NCBI GenBank assembly: GCA_964426355.1
Contig: CAYRRA010000217.1
Span: 1-6,577 of the forward strand
Length of the DNA stretch: 6,577 bases
Source: JAJFTV01 sp964426355
GTDB taxonomy: Bacteria > Chloroflexota > Anaerolineae > Anaerolineales > Anaerolineaceae
Reading direction: 5' to 3'
Below the pieces are notes generated by a model, which was not told the origin of the DNA, ran no database searches, and worked only from the letters and a program-made list of their open reading frames with translations. This document shows positions 1-6,281 of this stretch, in pieces (positions within the stretch are counted from its first letter, which is position 1; every line of letters starts with the position of its first letter). Made by a program: the position numbers and the translations under genes.

Positions 1-1710
1 CGGCTGCATAACATGCGCACGTTAAGTTACCTGCCAGAGGATAGGCGCATTGCAATCGCTCAAGAAACGATGGATATTTTTGCTCCGTTAGCCAACCGGT
101 TGGGTTTGTGGAAAATAAAATGGGAACTTGAGGATCTTTGCTTTCGATACCTCCTTCCAGACCGATACAAAGAAATCGCAGATAACCTGACTGAAAGTCA
201 AACGGGACGTGAGAATCAGATTAAGGATATCATTGCCAACCTGGATGGCATCTTAAAACGAGCAGGGATCGAAGCTGAAATATCCGGTCGCCCAAAACAC
301 ATTTATTCCATTTACCGGAAAATGGTGGAAAAAGGCGAACCATTTGAAATGGTGAGAGACTTGCGAGGAATACGCCTCATAGTCGAAGATATTCCCATGT
401 GTTACGCAGCATTAGGTGTAATTCATACGCACTGGCGTCCCATACCCCAGGAATTTGATGATTATATCGCAGCGCCAAAGGACAATTTCTACCAATCCCT
501 GCATACTGCCGTCCTGTATGAAGATGGCAAACCTCTTGAGGTGCAAATCCGCACCCCTGAAATGAACCAAAATGCCGAATATGGGATCGCTGCCCATTGG
601 CGATATAAAGAACGCGGCAAACTTGAAGACACCTACCAGCAGCGCATCAATTGGTTACGACGATTAATGGAATGGCGTCAGGAGGTGGAAGACGCTCAGG
701 AATTCGTCGATGGATTGAAAACGGACGTTTTCCAAGACCGAGTGTATGTCTTCACGCCTAAAGGGGATATCATTGATTTGCCCGCAGGATCAACCCCCAT
801 TGATTTTGCCTATCATGTGCATACCGAAATCGGTCATCGCTGCCGTGGGGCAAAAGTGAATGGGAAACTGGTTACACTCGATTATTGTCTAAAAACGGGC
901 GATCAGGTGCAGATACTGGCGTCAAAACAAGGGGGTCCAAGCCGCGATTGGATGAACAAAAGCCTGGGGTTGGTAAATACCCAGAGAGCACGCTCTAAAA
1001 TCCGGCAATGGTTCAAAAAACAGAACCATGACCAAAATGTGACACAGGGAAAATTGATGATTGACCGAGAGTTGCGCCGGCTCGGGATCACAGATTTCGA
1101 CTTTGAAACCATCCTTTCTGTTTTTGAATATAAAACAATAGAAGACCTTTTTGCTGCCGTTGGCTGCGGTGACCTATCCATTGGCAAAATCATCCACAGG
1201 TTGTCAGAAACCGAAAAACAAGAAGACCCCCTGTTAGTCGCACCACCCACTTCCAAGACAACCACCAATGGGAATGCCGTTACCGTGATGGGAATGCGTG
1301 GTATGCAGACTACCATTGCTCATTGTTGCAATCCTGCTCCAGGAGACCGTATTGTTGGATACATCACCCGTGGAAGAGGTGTTACCATTCATCGAGAAGA
1401 TTGCCCTAACATCCTCCGAACAACCGAAAATGAAAGATTGATTCGCGTTTCCTGGGGCGAGCCTGCAAGAACGTTCCCAATTTCCATAGAGATTAAAGCG
1501 TATGACCGCCAGGGACTGATGAGCGATGTATCCAATGTATTAAGCAACGAAAATATTAATGTCATTGACCTTAACCTGAAAATCAACCACAACCTGGCTA
1601 CAGTCTACCTTGTTATTGAGGTAATGGATATTGAGCAGTTAAGCCGTGTGTTAAACCGTATCGAGAATTTACCCAATATTTTAGAAACACATAGGGTTAA
1701 ACCTGGTTAA
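1..1710 (+). CDS. rel: RelA/SpoT-family (p)ppGpp synthetase/hydrolase, 5' end missing
   Basis: This enzyme makes, and probably also degrades, the stringent-response alarmone (p)ppGpp in the cytoplasm. The frame is open from base 1 and begins with RLHNMRT, the last conserved motif of the HD hydrolase domain, so the ATG at 13 is internal. About 569 residues are visible; the family is usually 700-750 long, so most of the HD domain lies upstream. Counting from base 1, the synthetase domain covers about residues 95-205, with RDLRGIR (119-125), EFDD (151-154), YQSLHT, EVQIRT and AAHW. A TGS domain starts near 248 (VYVFTPKGD). A helical region follows, then the zinc-finger-like region with CC at 442-443 and C468. 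The ACT domain runs from about 482 to the end. The EFDD motif is the form typical of synthesis-only RelA, whereas the intact RLHNMRT suggests hydrolysis. Family assignment is near certain; the activity balance is inferred. Confidence 0.97.
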   Translation, partial: RLHNMRTLSYLPEDRRIAIAQETMDIFAPLANRLGLWKIKWELEDLCFRYLLPDRYKEIADNLTESQTGRENQIKDIIANLDGILKRAGIEAEISGRPKHIYSIYRKMVEKGEPFEMVRDLRGIRLIVEDIPMCYAALGVIHTHWRPIPQEFDDYIAAPKDNFYQSLHTAVLYEDGKPLEVQIRTPEMNQNAEYGIAAHWRYKERGKLEDTYQQRINWLRRLMEWRQEVEDAQEFVDGLKTDVFQDRVYVFTPKGDIIDLPAGSTPIDFAYHVHTEIGHRCRGAKVNGKLVTLDYCLKTGDQVQILASKQGGPSRDWMNKSLGLVNTQRARSKIRQWFKKQNHDQNVTQGKLMIDRELRRLGITDFDFETILSVFEYKTIEDLFAAVGCGDLSIGKIIHRLSETEKQEDPLLVAPPTSKTTTNGNAVTVMGMRGMQTTIAHCCNPAPGDRIVGYITRGRGVTIHREDCPNILRTTENERLIRVSWGEPARTFPISIEIKAYDRQGLMSDVSNVLSNENINVIDLNLKINHNLATVYLVIEVMDIEQLSRVLNRIENLPNILETHRVKPG

Positions 1711-1730
1711 ATATTGCTATCCTGATAACC

Positions 1731-1759
1731 TTTACTGTTTTTCGTGTATGCGGTAAAAT
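1731..1759 (+). promoter_or_regulatory. Candidate sigma70-type promoter for the acidic cysteine protein gene
   Basis: TTTACT at 1731-1736 matches 4 of 6 bases of the -35 consensus, and TAAAAT at 1754-1759 matches 5 of 6 of the -10 consensus. The spacer is exactly 17 bases. Transcription would begin near 1766 and leave a leader of about 57 bases before the ATG at 1823. The -10 box overlaps the left arm of an imperfect inverted repeat: GTAAAAT at 1753-1759 against ATTTTAC at 1782-1788, with CCCG/CGGG inside. The repeat is not followed by a T-run, so it does not look like a terminator for rel. Whether it affects transcription is unknown. Confidence 0.45.
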
Positions 1760-1822
1760 CTTCCCGAATTTTCCCGGGTATATTTTACTACCCTTACCTA
1801 TCCCCAACATGGGAGGAATTAG

Positions 1823-2056
1823 ATGCCAAGAATTCGATGCCACTATATTGATTGCAGTTTTAATGATGAGGGTTATTGCACTGCAGCGGCAGTTGAAATT
1901 GATCCGAATGAAGGCTGCATGACATTCACCCCTTCCTCCGATATCCTGCCTGAAGACGACTGGGATGAGGATACCGATGAATTGGAAGATTGGGACGATG
2001 TCGAAGAAGAAGAGGATGAAGATATCTGGTTAGATGATGGAGAAGATGAATACTAA
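1823..2056 (+). CDS. Small DUF1540-like four-cysteine protein with a highly acidic tail
   Basis: This is a 77-residue protein of unknown function. The ATG is preceded by a strong ribosome binding site, GGAGG at 1812-1816, with suitable spacing. Residues 1-37 hold C6, C11, C19 and C32 in the pattern C-x4-C-x7-C-x12-C, followed by MTF. This resembles the small DUF1540 domain, which is presumed to bind metal; the resemblance is from memory of the family pattern. Residues 41-77 are almost wholly acidic: 24 of 37 are Asp or Glu, with Trp at 47, 57 and 69 and a terminal Tyr. There is no signal peptide or membrane segment, so the product should be cytoplasmic. It has its own candidate promoter and a terminator behind it, so it is probably a single-gene unit although it follows rel. 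The tail could bind cations or a basic partner, or mimic nucleic acid; none of these is shown. Confidence 0.85.
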   Translation: MPRIRCHYIDCSFNDEGYCTAAAVEIDPNEGCMTFTPSSDILPEDDWDEDTDELEDWDDVEEEEDEDIWLDDGEDEY

Positions 2057-2109
2057 TCGCTGTATGTGATTATTATTTCCCTAATTTTATTAGATCTCTT
2101 CTCTCCTTG

Positions 2110-2146
2110 TTTTGGGACAGAATTACAGTTTTTCTGTGTTCCAAAA
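2110..2146. repeat. Imperfect inverted repeat (hairpin) after the acidic-protein gene
   Basis: The left arm is TTTTGG-G-ACAGAA (2110-2122) and the right arm is TTCTGT-GTT-CCAAAA (2132-2146). They form two 6-bp stems separated by a 1-against-3 internal loop, closed by a 9-base loop. On the + strand the next bases are A-rich, and on the - strand no T-run follows, so this is not a classical intrinsic terminator. It may stabilise the 3' end of the upstream mRNA or pause the polymerase just before the stronger hairpin that follows. Confidence 0.5.
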
Positions 2147-2156
2147 TAAAAAAATA

Positions 2157-2194
2157 AAAACACCTCGAACAAGTTTCTGAGGTGTTTTGTTTTC
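2157..2194 (+). terminator. Intrinsic terminator, possibly bidirectional
   Basis: A perfect 10-bp stem, AAAACACCTC (2157-2166) with GAGGTGTTTT (2179-2188), closes a 12-base loop. The T-rich stretch GTTTTGTTTTC runs through the end of the right arm and beyond. It would end transcripts from the rel/acidic-protein side before the GTPase gene. The left flank is an A/T-rich run that becomes a T-tract on the - strand, so it could also stop transcription coming leftward across the GTPase gene. Confidence 0.8.
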
Positions 2195-2199
2195 AGGTA

Positions 2200-2208
2200 T
2201 GGTAAGAT
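2200..2208 (+). promoter_or_regulatory. Weak candidate extended -10 promoter for the GTPase gene
   Basis: TGG-TAAGAT forms an extended -10 element: the TGn motif is at 2200-2202 and TAAGAT at 2203-2208 matches 4 of 6 consensus bases. No good -35 box lies at the usual distance. The terminator directly upstream implies that the GTPase gene needs a promoter within 2189-2242, and this is the best candidate there. A second AT-rich match, TAGGAT at 2215-2220, is an alternative. Confidence 0.3.
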
Positions 2209-2242
2209 AATTATTAGGATTACGTTTGAAAGAAAGGCATCT

Positions 2243-3502
2243 ATGAGCCAGGAAAGTGATTTCATCAATTGGTTTCCAAGCGAAACACAAGAGAATATCA
2301 AAAAAATCTGGTCTGCTTTACCAGAAAACGAGCAAAACAGCCTTGTAAGCTTGATTGACAAAATACCCAGCAAAACCAACCTGTGGCGATTACTGGTCAA
2401 ATTGGCTGGAGATCAAGCAAAGGTTACCCTGGGGAGAAAACATCGTGTTGCCATCGTGGGTCCTGCAAATGTCGGTAAATCGACTCTTTATAACCAGTTT
2501 ATCCAAGAGAAAGAGAATCACGCAGAAGTCAGCCCTATACCCGGAACAACCAGGGAAAATCAAGAAGCTGGCGTTGGCGTTTTCTCCGTGATTGATACAC
2601 CCGGTGCAGATGCAGTGGGAAGCCTGGGAGAAGAAGAAAGAAAAAAAGCTCTTCTCGCTGCTGCAGAAGCAGACTTTTTGATTATCATTTTTGACGCCAT
2701 CCAGGGGATTAAAAAGACGGAGCAAGAGCTATTTGAAACCCTGAAATCGCTTGAAAAACCTTATGTGGTGGTCTTGAACAAAATAGACCTGGTAAAACCC
2801 GATCTCAACCGCATCATACAAATCACCGCAGAGAACCTTGAGCTTAAACCAGAACAAATCATTGCAGTTTCTGCAAAAGATGCAAAAAACCTTTCCCGTA
2901 TCCTCACAGCAATTGCCATCGCAGAACCAGGAATCATGGCTGCTCTGGGTCAGGCAATGCCCAATTACCGCTGGCAGCTCGCCTGGCGCGTCATTGTCAG
3001 TTCAGCTTCTTTATCAGGTGTCATCGCACTAACCCCCCTTCCAATCATTGATTTTGTCCCTTTGCTTGCCAACCAAACCTCCATGGTATTAAGTGTGGCA
3101 AGAATTTACAACTACAAAATCGATCTTAAACGCGCTCGTGAACTGGTCGTAACCTTTGGGTTAGGCTATCTGGGACGAACACTGTTCTATTCGCTCAGCA
3201 AATTGGGTGGTATCCCAGGGTGGATTCTCTCAGCCGCTATCGCCGCCTCAACGACAGTCGCCATGGGCTATGCAGCGGTTTTGTGGTTTGATAAAGGCGA
3301 AAGGTTGTCTAACGAAAAGCTAAAATCCATCACCGGGCAGGTGACCAAAACATTAATCGCGTCAATAAAAGATATCCGAGATCGTAAAAATAAACGAAAA
3401 CTACAGGAAGAAATCGAGCTCACCTTAAAAGAAAATCCCCTTGATTTTGGTCAACCGGCAAACAACACAGAACCGATAGAACCAATGTCAGGGGAAGAGT
3501 AA
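2243..3502 (+). CDS. Era-like GTPase with C-terminal DUF697-like membrane domain
   Basis: This 419-residue protein is a GTP-binding protein anchored in, or associated with, the inner membrane; its cellular task is unknown. The start is supported by AGAAAGG at 2231-2237, five bases before the ATG. Residues 1-66 are a polar, probably helical leader. The G domain spans about 67-225 and has all five motifs: P-loop GPANVGKS (73-80), switch I PGTTR (100-104), DTPG (118-121), NKID (179-182) and SAK (210-212). From about 245 to 350 a DUF697-like region follows, with hydrophobic segments near 250-273 and 324-348 and the sequence TPLPIIDFVPLLANQ between them. The tail, about 350-419, is charged. It sits alone between the terminator upstream and the convergent tRNA gene downstream. 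Related proteins include Era/Der-type GTPases and the YcjX/YcjF pair; the specific role cannot be read from sequence. Confidence 0.9.
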   Translation: MSQESDFINWFPSETQENIKKIWSALPENEQNSLVSLIDKIPSKTNLWRLLVKLAGDQAKVTLGRKHRVAIVGPANVGKSTLYNQFIQEKENHAEVSPIPGTTRENQEAGVGVFSVIDTPGADAVGSLGEEERKKALLAAAEADFLIIIFDAIQGIKKTEQELFETLKSLEKPYVVVLNKIDLVKPDLNRIIQITAENLELKPEQIIAVSAKDAKNLSRILTAIAIAEPGIMAALGQAMPNYRWQLAWRVIVSSASLSGVIALTPLPIIDFVPLLANQTSMVLSVARIYNYKIDLKRARELVVTFGLGYLGRTLFYSLSKLGGIPGWILSAAIAASTTVAMGYAAVLWFDKGERLSNEKLKSITGQVTKTLIASIKDIRDRKNKRKLQEEIELTLKENPLDFGQPANNTEPIEPMSGEE

Positions 3503-3506
3503 GAAA

Positions 3507-3577
3507 ATGCGGCGGATGGAGTCGAACCATCACATACGAGTTCAGAGCCCGCTGTCCTGCCATTAGACGACGCCGCA
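3507..3577 (-). tRNA. tRNA-Gln (anticodon CUG)
   Basis: The reverse strand from 3577 to 3507 folds as a complete cloverleaf. The acceptor stem TGCGGCG/CGCCGCA has 7 pairs. U8 is present, the D-stem GTCT/GGAC encloses the loop AATGGCA, and the anticodon stem GCGGG/CTCGT has two G-U pairs. The anticodon loop CTCTGAA gives anticodon CUG, which reads CAG for glutamine. The variable loop is ATGT, and the T-arm is GATGG-TTCGACT-CCATC. The first pair U1-A72 is typical of bacterial tRNA-Gln and is a recognition feature for the GatCAB amidotransferase. The discriminator base 73 is U (base 3507), which is unusual. CCA is not encoded and must be added. The gene follows gltX in the same direction but has its own promoter, and its 3' end lies 4 bases from the stop codon of the convergent GTPase gene. 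Confidence 0.95.
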
Positions 3578-3593
3578 ATCGAACAACCTGGGT

Positions 3594-3622
3594 ATTTTAC
3601 CAGTCTTGGCAAAAAATGTCCA
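3594..3622 (-). promoter_or_regulatory. Promoter for the tRNA-Gln gene
   Basis: Read on the - strand, TGGACA (3622-3617) matches 5 of 6 bases of the -35 consensus. After a 17-base spacer, TAAAAT (3599-3594) matches 5 of 6 of the -10 consensus and is preceded by TGG as an extended -10. Transcription would begin near 3587, about ten bases before the mature tRNA 5' end, which suits RNase P processing. TTGGCAA occurs twice as a direct repeat on the + strand (3606-3612, in the spacer, and 3636-3642, upstream of the -35 box), with the two copies 30 bases apart. Confidence 0.65.
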
Positions 3623-3651
3623 GAAATTCACGTTTTTGGCAATAAACTTCC

Positions 3652-5136
3652 CTACCCGTTCGACAGTTGTTTCACAGCATTATCAAGCCTTTGCAAAACG
3701 GTTTCTCGTCCAATGATATGCATGCTTTCAAACAAAGGCGGGCTGACCTTTTGCCCGGTAATAGCTATGCGCATTATACCAAATACCTGCCCTGCACTCA
3801 ACCCCAAATTGTCCACTAATTCCCGCATCGCTGGTTCTGCTGTTTCGTGTTGAATATCTGGCAAAAGGGCAAGTTCTTCACGAACTTTCTTTAAGACCAA
3901 AACGGTCTCTTCTTTGCTCATGTTTTTCCCGATCAATTCATCGGAAGATGGATGGATTGTGTCTTCAAAGAAAAAACCGCCAAAACTAACAGAATCATCC
4001 AGAGTAACAATCCGTTCCTGAATCAATGGCGTGATTTCGATCAATTTTTCCAACGCAGGTTTGTAACCGGCTTTCTCAAAAAAGGGCATGATTAATCGCG
4101 CAAGTTCTTCAACCGGCTTATTGCGGATATGCAATCCATTGAAATGATCCAGCTTAGAAAAATTGATGGCGGACGGTGAGGGGTTTAGTCGTTCAATTGA
4201 GAATATCTCAATGAGATCTTCCATCGTAAAGAACTCAGTATGATCGTCATAACTCCACCCCATCAAGGCAATCCAGTTGATCACCGCTTCGGGCAGGTAA
4301 CCCAACTCTCTCAGATCCTCAATATAGATAGAATATCCATCTTTTCCAAAATCTGCCGCATCACGCTTGCTCATTTTCCCTTTGCCAGATGGCTTCAAGA
4401 AAAGCGAAAGATGCAACCAGACCGGTTCTTCCCAACCAAAAGCACGATAGATGAGCGCATGGAGGGGAAAAGTAGCTAACCATTCCGCTCCGCGCACAAC
4501 ATGTGTGATTCCCATCAGATGATCATCTACCATCGCCGCAAGATGGTACACTGCCAATCCATCCGATTTAACCAGGATAAAATCATCAATCGTCTGGTTC
4601 TCAACCGTGATATCACCACGAGAGAAATCATGTACAGTTGTATTCCCGCTCTTCGGAGATTTAAAACGAATTACATATTTTTCACCATTGGCAATTCGCT
4701 GTTCTGCTTCTTCTCGCGAAAGTGATCGGCATTTTCCATCATATTGATGTGGCTGCTTATTCTTCTGTTGTTCCTGCCTGAGCATATTAAGACGCTCAGG
4801 GCTGCAAAAACAATAATATGCCTGTCCCATGTCAATCAACTGCTGGGCGTACTGTCTGTATATCTCCTTGCGTTCTGATTGACGGTAAGGCGCAAATGGA
4901 CCGCCTACATCGGGTCCTTCATCCCAGTTCAAACCAAGCCAATGTAAAACAGACAGAAACTGCTCTTCCGCTCCGGGTACATAACGTTTTTGGTCCGTGT
5001 CTTCAATCCGCATAATAAACTGACCGCCACTTTGACGGGCAATCAAGTAATCAATCAATGAGGTCCTTGCACCTCCCAGGTGGAATTTTCCAGTTGGGGA
5101 AGGCGCCATACGTACTCGGGGTGGTTTTGAAATCAT
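3652..5136 (-). CDS. gltX: Glutamyl-tRNA synthetase
   Basis: This class I aminoacyl-tRNA synthetase joins glutamate to tRNA-Glu in the cytoplasm and, if non-discriminating, also to tRNA-Gln. The 494-residue length is normal for bacterial GluRS. The Rossmann fold begins with APSPTGKFHLGG, where HLGG (19-22) is the HIGH motif. The sequence RIEDTD (43-48) is a GluRS hallmark, and KMSKR is at 254-258. A zinc-site-like element is visible at C109-x-C111 and YDGKC (132-136). The C-terminal third is the helical anticodon-binding region, with the late sequence LFESMHIIGRE. The ATG at 5136-5134 has AGGAG (5147-5143) six bases upstream. The gene begins 24 bases after the rodA stop, so it is probably cotranscribed with it. 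No good terminator follows, so readthrough into the tRNA-Gln gene is likely. Whether the enzyme discriminates between tRNA-Glu and tRNA-Gln cannot be judged without an alignment. Confidence 0.97.
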   Translation of the reverse strand: MISKPPRVRMAPSPTGKFHLGGARTSLIDYLIARQSGGQFIMRIEDTDQKRYVPGAEEQFLSVLHWLGLNWDEGPDVGGPFAPYRQSERKEIYRQYAQQLIDMGQAYYCFCSPERLNMLRQEQQKNKQPHQYDGKCRSLSREEAEQRIANGEKYVIRFKSPKSGNTTVHDFSRGDITVENQTIDDFILVKSDGLAVYHLAAMVDDHLMGITHVVRGAEWLATFPLHALIYRAFGWEEPVWLHLSLFLKPSGKGKMSKRDAADFGKDGYSIYIEDLRELGYLPEAVINWIALMGWSYDDHTEFFTMEDLIEIFSIERLNPSPSAINFSKLDHFNGLHIRNKPVEELARLIMPFFEKAGYKPALEKLIEITPLIQERIVTLDDSVSFGGFFFEDTIHPSSDELIGKNMSKEETVLVLKKVREELALLPDIQHETAEPAMRELVDNLGLSAGQVFGIMRIAITGQKVSPPLFESMHIIGRETVLQRLDNAVKQLSNG

Positions 5137-5160
5137 TCTTTGCTCCTGAAATGAAAATCG

Positions 5161-6255
5161 TCATCGAGTTTCACGATGCGCAACTACACTCTCTACAAGA
5201 CCAATGCCCAGCAAAAGTGAAAGAAGCGAGCTTCCGCCGTAACTGATAAAAGGCAAGGTCAAACCGGTAACCGGAATCACATTTAAATTAACGCCAATAT
5301 TCACTGCTGCCTGGAAAAAAATCAAAATCGCGAACCCATACGCGATTAATGCCCCAAACTGATCAGTAGCCAGACGGGCAGCTCTCAAACATCGAAAGAC
5401 AACCAAAACGAGCAAAGCCATAACAATGACAGTACCAACAAACCCAATCTCCGAAGCCATCGCGGAATAAATAAAATCGGTATGGCGGACTTTCAGGAAT
5501 TTCAAATGAACCTGGGTCCCCTGCCCATACCCCTGCCCAAACCACCCTCCGGAACCGATTGTAATCAATGCCTGCTCAACATTGTATGTTTCACCGTAAC
5601 GGGCATTCGGATCGGGAAATAAAAATTGAACCACCCGAACCTTCTGGTAATCCTCCATCAAGAATAGGAAAAAAAACACACCTGCAACCAATCCTACGGC
5701 TGCAAAAACCAATAAATACTTGGGGTGTAGTCCACTTAGCCAAATCATCGCGAACCATAAAACCATGATGACAATCGAGGTACTGAGATTCGGTTGTAAT
5801 AATATCCAAACCACAAAACCAGCAGTGATTAATAGACTTTTGATAATCCACAGTAAATCATGTGGCTCTTTTTGTGATTTCGCAAAAAAATCAGCCAGTG
5901 CCAGGATGATCACAATTTTTGCCAGTTCTGCGGGTTGAATGGGGATGAAACCCAAATCAAGCCAACGCGCTGCACCGAACTGTACAATCCCGGACACAAA
6001 AACGATCAGCAAGAGCACAATCACAACCAGGTACATGATATGTGTCAATGATGCCCAGTACCGATAGTCGATGATGGCTACACCGATCATCACAAAAATA
6101 CCCATGGCAACAAAAATGATCTGGCGATTGATGTTCTCAAGGAGACCCACAGCTCCCGCGATGGCAGAAATGATCATCACCACGCCGAATACACTTAACA
6201 GGGTTACGACTCCAAATAGAAGATAATCGAAATTCTGCCAGATGTTTTTCTTCAT
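5161..6255 (-). CDS. rodA: RodA-type SEDS peptidoglycan glycosyltransferase
   Basis: RodA is an integral membrane enzyme that polymerises lipid II into glycan strands for side-wall elongation, together with a class B penicillin-binding protein and MreBCD. The 364 residues are mostly hydrophobic, with about ten membrane segments. SEDS signatures are clear: ARWLDLGFIPIQPAEL (96-111), IGSGGWFGQGYGQGTQ (233-248), RHTDF (257-261) with the presumed catalytic D260, and LPFISYGGSS (334-343). I call it RodA rather than FtsW because of the length, the ARWLDLGF form and the company of minE. The usual QPDLGT loop reads QPNLST at 154-159, with Asp and Gly replaced. The start ATG (6255-6253) has only a weak GGA a few bases upstream, so translation may depend partly on ribosomes finishing minE, 26 bases earlier. 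Confidence 0.95.
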   Translation of the reverse strand: MKKNIWQNFDYLLFGVVTLLSVFGVVMIISAIAGAVGLLENINRQIIFVAMGIFVMIGVAIIDYRYWASLTHIMYLVVIVLLLIVFVSGIVQFGAARWLDLGFIPIQPAELAKIVIILALADFFAKSQKEPHDLLWIIKSLLITAGFVVWILLQPNLSTSIVIMVLWFAMIWLSGLHPKYLLVFAAVGLVAGVFFFLFLMEDYQKVRVVQFLFPDPNARYGETYNVEQALITIGSGGWFGQGYGQGTQVHLKFLKVRHTDFIYSAMASEIGFVGTVIVMALLVLVVFRCLRAARLATDQFGALIAYGFAILIFFQAAVNIGVNLNVIPVTGLTLPFISYGGSSLLSLLLGIGLVESVVAHRETR

Positions 6256-6281
6256 TGTTCCATCAAAAGCCAGTGGGCTCT

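Noticed and set aside
903..1316. 137-residue open frame on the - strand inside rel
   Set aside because: It lies wholly within the well-supported Rel coding region, has no recognisable motif, and is a shadow frame.
1752..1788. Inverted repeat after rel as an intrinsic terminator
   Set aside because: The stem is interrupted by a 3-by-3 internal loop and no T-run follows, whereas TAAAAT within it fits a -10 box at the right spacing.
2053..2400. 115-residue open frame on the - strand covering the terminator region and the GTPase start
   Set aside because: It overlaps the GTPase N-terminus and reads through both hairpins. The product shows no domain, and I see no reason to prefer it.
3611..3638. 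A/T-rich inverted repeat (AAAAATGT with ACGTTTTT) in the gltX-tRNA gap as a gltX terminator
   Set aside because: On the - strand the stem has a C-A mismatch and is nearly all A-T pairs, so it is too weak. The same bases are better explained as the tRNA promoter region.
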